Shown: piece by piece, positions 29,181 through 33,516 of the stretch
How positions within the stretch are numbered: the first letter of the stretch is position 1
How the letters are laid out: each line of letters opens with the position of its first letter
DNA from: an uncultured Bacilli bacterium
GTDB lineage: Bacteria > Bacillota_I > Bacilli_A > RF39 > UBA660
NCBI GenBank assembly: GCA_947626595.1
Contig: CANQST010000009.1
Span: forward strand, 1-33,516
Direction: 5' to 3'
Length of the DNA: 33,516 bases
Program-made: the position numbers and the translations under genes
The notes under the pieces: generated by a model
Databases searched by the model: none
The model's input: only the letters and a program-made list of their open reading frames with translations
What the model was told of the DNA's origin: nothing

Positions 29181-29396
29181 ATGTATACTGAAAGACTATT
29201 ATTAGCTAGAGAAAAAAGAGGATTAAGTCAAAAAGATTTAAGTGAACGTATAGGTATTAAGCAGCAACAATATGCTAGATACGAAAAAGGCATTAACATA
29301 ATGCCCATCACATACTTAAAAGATATTTGCATAATCTTAGATATTTCAGCTGACTATATACTAGGACTAAGTAAAGAAATGAAAAGTTATAGATAA
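29181..29396 (+). CDS. XRE-family transcriptional regulator
   Basis: A 71-aa protein that is almost only a Cro/CI-type helix-turn-helix: RLLLAREKRGLSQKDLSERIGIKQQQYARYEKG, then ISADYILGLSKE. ATG at 29181 follows TTAGGTGAT. It is divergent from the tail-like protein gene and the shared intergenic region holds three similar inverted repeats, so it most likely represses that gene and its own. It resembles phage repressors but no phage replication or integration gene is seen. Confidence 0.88.
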   Translation: MYTERLLLAREKRGLSQKDLSERIGIKQQQYARYEKGINIMPITYLKDICIILDISADYILGLSKEMKSYR

Positions 29397-29421
29397 AAGG
29401 CACCATGATAAGTGCCTTTTT
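29395..29421. terminator. bidirectional terminator
   Basis: Perfect stem AAAAGGCAC/GTGCCTTTT (29395-29403 with 29412-29420), 8-nt loop; T-runs result in both directions. Shared by the XRE gene and the converging gene at 29425. Confidence 0.85.
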
Positions 29422-29424
29422 AAA

Positions 29425-30135
29425 CTACTTCTTTATAAATTTCTTTATTTTTTCTTCTTCCCATTCAAAAGGATTTTCTTCTATTATATCTCTAAATTCT
29501 TCTAACATAGATTTAAGTACTTTTTCCTTTAAACTATTTTCTAACTTATAAGAAATAATTGCTTCTTTAATAATTTCTATTTTTTCTTGTTTAAATAATA
29601 ATTCCCTTATCTTCTTACCATCTATACCTCTACTAACTTTAGTTTTACTAAAAGGAATATCACAACCATCTACAACATCATAATAGCTATCGTCCTTAAT
29701 AGAATAATAATATTTTCTATTACCATCCTCACTAACAGAAGCAATTACACCATTATCTCTATCGTAAATAAAATATTCATTAAAATTATCATAGAAAAAC
29801 TTTTTATTATTACCAACTTCTATTACCGAAACTTTTTGTTCTTTCATACCATCTTTTCTAATAAATATTACCCTAGAGGCATCACTTGAACCATCAACAC
29901 ATGACTTTTGACAAGTAACTTCATGGATATCTCCATTTTCTTCTTTTAAAACAGAATATCTAGTTACTATTTCTTTTGGATGGTCACCTTTTTCTTCTAC
30001 ATTAAAACCAACTTTATACAAATAATTAAATATTTTAAACTCTAACATTCCCTTAAAAGAATTATTATAAAACAATGACTTATACTTATTCATTTCCGCT
30101 AGAAAAGCTTCTTCAGCATTAGAAAAATTACTCAT
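29425..30135 (-). CDS. unrecognised soluble protein
   Basis: A 236-aa protein with no family I can name. N-terminal third is helical (NAEEAFLAEMNKYKSLF), the middle is beta-rich with aromatic strands (FFYDNFNEYFIYDRDNG, RKYYYSIKDDSYYDVVDG), and the last 70 residues are charged helix ending KIKKFIKK. No signal or membrane segment. ATG at 30135 is used because GAGGTATAAT precedes it. It has its own promoter overlapped by a dyad and sits between two regulator genes. Confidence 0.75.
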   Translation of the reverse strand: MSNFSNAEEAFLAEMNKYKSLFYNNSFKGMLEFKIFNYLYKVGFNVEEKGDHPKEIVTRYSVLKEENGDIHEVTCQKSCVDGSSDASRVIFIRKDGMKEQKVSVIEVGNNKKFFYDNFNEYFIYDRDNGVIASVSEDGNRKYYYSIKDDSYYDVVDGCDIPFSKTKVSRGIDGKKIRELLFKQEKIEIIKEAIISYKLENSLKEKVLKSMLEEFRDIIEENPFEWEEEKIKKFIKK

Positions 30136-30149
30136 ATTATACCTCATTT

Positions 30150-30178
30150 CTTAACTTTATTCTAACGCAAAAGTTAAG
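30150..30178. promoter_or_regulatory. dyad over the promoter of the gene at 29425-30135
   Basis: CTTAACTTT (30150-30158) and AAAGTTAAG (30170-30178) are perfect 9-bp inverted arms 11 bp apart, with the -10 box TAGAAT (30164-30159) in the centre. A likely operator. Confidence 0.5.
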
Positions 30179-30187
30179 TCAGTGCAA
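30159..30187 (-). promoter_or_regulatory. sigma-A promoter of the gene at 29425-30135
   Basis: TTGCAC (30187-30182), 17-nt spacer, TAGAAT (30164-30159). Confidence 0.6.
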
Positions 30188-30190
30188 GCA

Positions 30191-31240
30191 TCATTTGATT
30201 TCTAAAGTACTAAGTAAATCTATCATATAACTAAGACTAGCATCATTTCCATATAGTAAAAAATTATATTGCTTATTATTTCTAATTATAGTAGTAGAAA
30301 TAGTATTAGCTTTTTTTATCATAAATCCAGTATAGTCCCCATCAATATAAGTAATACTATCAACTACTGGTATAACAATAGAAGTATATAGATTAAAAGC
30401 ATAATTTTCCATCATTTCTCGTTTACTCATAAATATATTATTTTCTTTATAATAATTTTCTTCCACATACTTAAAATAATCAACATCATTATTAATATCA
30501 TTTTTTAAAAGAAAATATTTTCTATCTGCTTTATTAAAATTATCAATTATATTAGTTTTACTATCATTATAAAAAGTAATATCATTACTTGTAAAACCAT
30601 CAATAAACTGCATAAAATTACTAATAGAAATACCTTCTTTTTCTTTAGTTTTTTCATTATACTTTTCATATTTCACATAAGAATTAGGCATATTTTTCAT
30701 AGTTAATTTTTCATAATCTTTAAAATCATTTCTTATTTTAATATCCCCTTCAACTAAATAATCACTATCGGGTATTGTCTTTTTATAAATCTTAATTGTT
30801 TTACTATTTTTTAATCCTTTAATAACATCACTTACATCTTTATCTTTACTAACTGTATATCTATTAAGTAAAACTAATTTATATGAAAAGAATATTCCAA
30901 CTAATAGTAAAAATATTACTACGATAGTTACAATAATACTTTTAATTTTACTTTTTTTAAACTTTTCTTCAGAATATTCTAAAACATTTACTAAAACCTT
31001 ACTACTAACTTCTTCTTGCTTTTCTTTCTTTATTTCTTCGCCATTTAATAATTCTGTTACACTAATATCTAATATCTCACTAAGTGGTTTTAATAAAGAT
31101 AAATCCATTAAGCCTAACCCACGTTCCCACTTACTTACAGCATTTTTAGTTATACCTAATTTATTGGCAAGGGCTTCTTGAGTTAAGCCTTTTTCTTTTC
31201 TTTTTTCCGCTATAAATTTACCAATTTTTTGTTGGTTCAT
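30191..31240 (-). CDS. XRE-type regulator with membrane anchor and extracytoplasmic domain
   Basis: A 349-aa protein. Residues 4-62 form a Cro/CI helix-turn-helix (KFIAEKRKEKGLTQEALANKLGITKNAVSKWERG as landmark start KGLTQEALA), residues 100-127 a single membrane helix (SIIVTIVVIFLLLVGIFFSY), and the last 220 residues an unrecognised domain that would lie outside the cell. This layout suits a one-component sensor: DNA binding inside, signal detection outside. ATG at 31240 has GAGGTGAT upstream. Own promoter at 31260-31288. Confidence 0.85.
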   Translation of the reverse strand: MNQQKIGKFIAEKRKEKGLTQEALANKLGITKNAVSKWERGLGLMDLSLLKPLSEILDISVTELLNGEEIKKEKQEEVSSKVLVNVLEYSEEKFKKSKIKSIIVTIVVIFLLLVGIFFSYKLVLLNRYTVSKDKDVSDVIKGLKNSKTIKIYKKTIPDSDYLVEGDIKIRNDFKDYEKLTMKNMPNSYVKYEKYNEKTKEKEGISISNFMQFIDGFTSNDITFYNDSKTNIIDNFNKADRKYFLLKNDINNDVDYFKYVEENYYKENNIFMSKREMMENYAFNLYTSIVIPVVDSITYIDGDYTGFMIKKANTISTTIIRNNKQYNFLLYGNDASLSYMIDLLSTLEIK

Positions 31241-31259
31241 TTTGTATCACCTCACATAA

Positions 31260-31288
31260 ATAGTATCAAAAATAATTAAGATTTTAAA
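31260..31288 (-). promoter_or_regulatory. probable sigma-A promoter of the membrane-anchored regulator
   Basis: TTTAAA (31288-31283), 17-nt spacer, TACTAT (31265-31260) with TGA before it. Confidence 0.4.
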
Positions 31289-31310
31289 CATACTATTAGT
31301 TCACCAAAGT

Positions 31311-31335
31311 AAAAAAGACTTAAAAGCCTCTTTTT
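31311..31335 (-). terminator. intrinsic terminator of the alcohol dehydrogenase gene
   Basis: AAAAAGAGGC pairs with GTCTTTTTT (31335-31326 with 31319-31311, two G-U pairs), 6-nt loop, the T-run forming part of the stem. Confidence 0.6.
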
Positions 31336-31341
31336 AATCAA

Positions 31342-32367
31342 TTATTTATTTGGATCAACTAGTATCTTAATAGCGGCATCTTTACCTGAAGTTAATCTTT
31401 CATATGCTTTTTGAACTTGTTCAAAAGATACAATATCGTCAACAAATTTTAAAACATTAATTCTCTTAGAAGCCATTAAATCAATACAAGTTTGGAATTC
31501 GTCTTTAGTATAACCAATAGCTCCTTGTAAAGTTAATTCACTCATAACAGCAATTACTGATGGTATTGTTACTGTACCAAGAGATACTCCTACTAAAACA
31601 ACTTTTCCACCTGGTCTTACAACTGATAAAGCTTGTGATACAGCTGGGGAATTTCCACAACACTCAATTACAACATCAAAGCCTCCTTCAGTTTTTTCAA
31701 GTAACTCAGGTACCATCTTTGTATCTTTCGCATCATACCACTTATCCGCAACACCTAAGCTTACAGCCTTTTCTCCACGAGCTGGGTTAGTCTCAGTAAT
31801 TACTACACTACTAGCGCCTTCCATTTTCGCAAACATGGCACTTACAAGACCGATTATTCCACCACCAACAACTAAAACTCTATCACCTATTTTAATATCT
31901 GCTAAATGAACAGCGTGAAGTCCAACCGCCGTAGGTTCAACCATTGCAACTTCGTCGTCAGTAATATTTTCTGGCACTTTAATAACCATATCTGGTCTTA
32001 CACTAATTTTTTTTGTTAAACCACCTGGATTATCTAAAGATAGACCAACTGCTTGGCTCCATGTCTCACGACAATATTGTGGATTACCCGTTAAACAAGC
32101 ATGACAATGTCCACATGGTGAAATAGGTAAACCTGTAACCCTATCACCTATATTCAAATCATATCTACTACCTGGGTCAATTACCGTTCCACAAAACTCA
32201 TGTCCCATCACCAAACCAGCTGGCTCTCCAGCTACCCAATAATGAATATCAGAACCACATATACCAGTCTTAGACACCTTTATAACAACACTGCCATCTT
32301 TACTAATAGGTTCTTCAATTTCTTTAATTTCAAATTCTTTTACATCCTTAATTGCAACTGCTTTCAC
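31342..32367 (-). CDS. zinc-dependent medium-chain alcohol/polyol dehydrogenase
   Basis: A 341-aa MDR-family dehydrogenase of the threonine/sorbitol/butanediol dehydrogenase group. Catalytic zinc ligands Cys37 (GICGSD), His56-Glu57 (GHEF) and possibly Glu144 (VEPTAVG); structural zinc Cys85, 88, 91 and 99 (CGHCHACLTGNPQYC); Rossmann motif GGGIIG at 168-173 and an acidic residue after strand 2 (TETNPAR) that favours NAD. Start is a GTG with AGGAGGG upstream. Monocistronic. Its third-position base use looks less A/T-biased than that of the neighbours, as expected of a highly expressed or acquired gene. The substrate is not determinable. Confidence 0.93.
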   Translation of the reverse strand: MKAVAIKDVKEFEIKEIEEPISKDGSVVIKVSKTGICGSDIHYWVAGEPAGLVMGHEFCGTVIDPGSRYDLNIGDRVTGLPISPCGHCHACLTGNPQYCRETWSQAVGLSLDNPGGLTKKISVRPDMVIKVPENITDDEVAMVEPTAVGLHAVHLADIKIGDRVLVVGGGIIGLVSAMFAKMEGASSVVITETNPARGEKAVSLGVADKWYDAKDTKMVPELLEKTEGGFDVVIECCGNSPAVSQALSVVRPGGKVVLVGVSLGTVTIPSVIAVMSELTLQGAIGYTKDEFQTCIDLMASKRINVLKFVDDIVSFEQVQKAYERLTSGKDAAIKILVDPNK

Positions 32368-32391
32368 TTTTTTCCCTCCTATTCTCTTAAT

Positions 32392-32421
32392 ATCATATCA
32401 CACAAATAAAACCAAAAACAA
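32392..32421 (-). promoter_or_regulatory. sigma-A promoter of the dehydrogenase gene
   Basis: TTGTTT (32421-32416), 18-nt spacer, extended -10 TGATATGAT ending at 32392. Confidence 0.5.
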
Positions 32422-32459
32422 CCAATTTTATCAAATTAAATGTCCACTTAAGTAAAGAA

Positions 32460-32485
32460 AAAGAAGACTAATCATTATCTTCTTT
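32460..32485 (-). terminator. terminator-like hairpin after the membrane protein gene
   Basis: AAAGAAGA (32485-32478) pairs with TCTTCTTT (32467-32460), 10-nt loop, then TTCTTT on the minus strand; includes the stop codon. Moderate strength. Confidence 0.4.
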
Positions 32486-33376
32486 ATCCTCATTTTCTTC
32501 TTTATTTTCTTCTTCCTTAACTTTCTCCACTGTAGTACTTTCTTTCTTAACACTTTTCTTTTTCTTTACAATTTTATTCACAATAGAATATACTACTAAT
32601 ACTACTAAACCACTAAGTAAAGTAATAAGCGCATTCTTAGTTAAAACAGAACTTGAAAATTTAGAAGTACCACTAAATTCCTTAATAGCATAACTCATAA
32701 TAAAATCTAATACAAATGACATTATAAATAACATTATTCCACTAGATAAAGTTGAAATAGCTAAAGACTTAATCCATTTATGATAAGATTTTTGTAATAA
32801 AGCAAGTAAAATAGTACTTACAATTAATATACTAAATAAAATTAAACGACATTTAAGTGTTGTGAAAAAGTTAAAATAATCAATTACTTTTTTATATTCT
32901 TCAGGAAGTTGTTTTCTACCTTCTTCAACTGCCTTCTTATATTCATTAGTAATTTCATGAAACTCTTCTTGTTCTAAAGCTTCCTCATAATACTCTTCCT
33001 TTATTTCTATACCTAATTTTTCTTCAATTAAATCTTCATGAGCTTGAACAAATTCAATAATATCTCTTTCAATATTAACATCGTCTAAAGCTTTCTCGTC
33101 AATTAAACCCTCTAATGTTTTATCAAGATATTTTTCTGCTAAAGCATTTAACTCCTTATCCTCTAAAAGTTTATCAATATTTTTATCTACTACATCATTA
33201 CCTGTTTTAAGATTTTCTTTTAACTCATCCCCAGCTATACTAGTAACAATAGTACTACTTTTCAAAATAATATTTGAAAATAATGGTTTTACTGAATAGC
33301 TAAGTACTATGAAAGTAATAGAAAAAACTATTAATGTTGATAATAAAAATTTACCTAATCCTTTTAAAAACTTCAT
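32468..33376 (-). CDS. membrane protein with large extracytoplasmic helical region
   Basis: A 302-aa protein with one N-terminal membrane helix (about 9-28), a Glu/Lys-rich helical region of about 145 residues that should be outside (DKLLEDKELNALAEKYLDK..., EEYYEEALEQEEF), three further membrane helices (about 178-195, 203-228, 245-265), and a very charged cytosolic tail of Lys then Glu/Asp. I do not recognise the family. ATG at 33376 has AGGAGGGAA upstream; an extended -10 TGATATACT (33404-33396) is its likely promoter. Confidence 0.75.
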   Translation of the reverse strand: MKFLKGLGKFLLSTLIVFSITFIVLSYSVKPLFSNIILKSSTIVTSIAGDELKENLKTGNDVVDKNIDKLLEDKELNALAEKYLDKTLEGLIDEKALDDVNIERDIIEFVQAHEDLIEEKLGIEIKEEYYEEALEQEEFHEITNEYKKAVEEGRKQLPEEYKKVIDYFNFFTTLKCRLILFSILIVSTILLALLQKSYHKWIKSLAISTLSSGIMLFIMSFVLDFIMSYAIKEFSGTSKFSSSVLTKNALITLLSGLVVLVVYSIVNKIVKKKKSVKKESTTVEKVKEEENKEENEDKEDND

Positions 33377-33395
33377 AAGTTCCCTCCTAGAAAAA

Positions 33396-33404
33396 AGTAT
33401 ATCA
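33396..33404 (-). promoter_or_regulatory. extended -10 promoter element
   Basis: TGATATACT on the minus strand, 20 nt before the start codon of the membrane protein gene; no good -35 is seen. Confidence 0.35.
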
Positions 33405-33415
33405 TAAAAAATAAC

Positions 33416-33439
33416 AAAAAACCAGTAGCATCAACTACT
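33416..33439 (-). terminator. small hairpin with T-run of unclear role
   Basis: AGTAG/CTACT (33424-33428 with 33435-33439), 6-nt loop, followed on the minus strand by GGTTTTTT. It lies upstream of the minus-strand membrane gene and no visible gene ends into it. Confidence 0.3.
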
Positions 33440-33441
33440 AT

Positions 33442-33470
33442 GTGACTTTTAAGTTAAAATGTCCTAAAAT
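33442..33470 (+). promoter_or_regulatory. possible sigma-A promoter of the gene at the right edge
   Basis: GTGACT (33442-33447), 17-nt spacer, TAAAAT (33465-33470). Confidence 0.4.
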
Positions 33471-33498
33471 TCATTTCCGAAAGGAGGTGAATTTTTTT

Positions 33499-33516
33499 AT
33501 GAAACTCAGTGAAAAA
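33499..33516 (+). CDS. first six codons of a gene leaving the window (partial)
   Basis: ATG at 33499 preceded by AAAGGAGGTGA, a near-perfect ribosome binding site at 8-9 nt spacing, then MKLSEK to the window end. Too little to identify. Confidence 0.6.

Noticed and set aside
28304-29396. prophage fragment
   Set aside because: The tail-like protein has a signal peptide and a single regulator beside it, but there is no integrase, portal, terminase, capsid, holin or lysin, and the flanking genes are chromosomal.
1-33516. Mollicute origin with TGA read as Trp
   Set aside because: TGA ends several genes here (for example the gene at 6219-7100 and that at 10824-11318) and Trp residues are encoded by TGG; spore and condensin gene content also argues against it.

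Overview
This is a contiguous stretch of a very AT-rich, Gram-positive, spore-forming Bacillota chromosome, most like an uncultured Bacilli/Erysipelotrichia-type gut bacterium. The evidence is lineage-typical gene content: scpA-scpB, spoVAC-D-E with sigF, miaB-ymcA-cotE in the same order as Bacillus, a YukD/EssC secretion locus, a sufC-D-S-U-B operon, and Shine-Dalgarno sites of the AGGAGGTGA type before nearly every gene. TGA is used as a stop in several genes and TGG for Trp, so the code is the standard bacterial one, not that of Mycoplasma. Nearly all genes lie on the minus strand.

Region by region. 1-950: two tandem ~394-bp copies of what reads as a type I toxin-antitoxin module (30-aa hydrophobic peptide plus a convergent antisense RNA). 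976-1062: tRNA-Leu(CAA). 1113-2406: scpB and scpA. 2493-2795: an RNHCP-domain protein from a promoter interleaved with that of scpA. 2792-5585: a compact sporulation operon, spoIIAA-sigF-spoVAC-spoVAD-spoVAE, in which spoIIAB is absent and SpoIIAA lacks the phosphorylated Ser. 5680-8771: a surface-polysaccharide operon (GT4, an Alg14-like protein, an Alg13-like domain fused to GtrA) ending in a prepilin. 8848-8937: three 33-bp-period repeats resembling an insertion sequence end. 8981-9331: ssb. 9505-14282: suf operon with a half-length SufD and an unrecognised gene. 14366-17170: two unrecognised genes, divergently transcribed. 17197-22455: a minimal type VII secretion locus (EssC, YukD/EsaB-like protein, two small helical proteins). 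22580-25520: ankyrin protein, miaB, ymcA, cotE. 25583-28255: ABC exporter and a membrane protein. 28304-29396: a secreted phage-tail-like protein divergent from an XRE repressor, with three operator-like sites between. 29425-31240: an unknown protein and a membrane-anchored XRE-type protein. 31342-33376: a zinc alcohol dehydrogenase and a membrane protein. Genes begin at both window edges and run out of it.

How they fit together. Housekeeping units (scp, tRNA, suf, miaB) sit among envelope and differentiation modules: sporulation sigma factor and germinant-channel genes, outer coat morphogen CotE, surface glycans, T7 secretion and a regulated secreted adhesin-like protein. sigma-A type promoters (TTGnnn-N16 to 18-TAnnnT) are unusually easy to read here and divide the window into operons; intrinsic terminators close most of them.

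The most noteworthy items are the duplicated type I toxin-antitoxin module, whose two copies are identical through promoter and toxin ORF but differ in the antisense RNA region, mostly in loops; the sporulation operon missing its anti-sigma factor together with loss of the cognate phosphorylation site; and the repressor/operator arrangement controlling a secreted tail-tip-like protein. No database search was possible; identifications rest on reading motifs and gene order.
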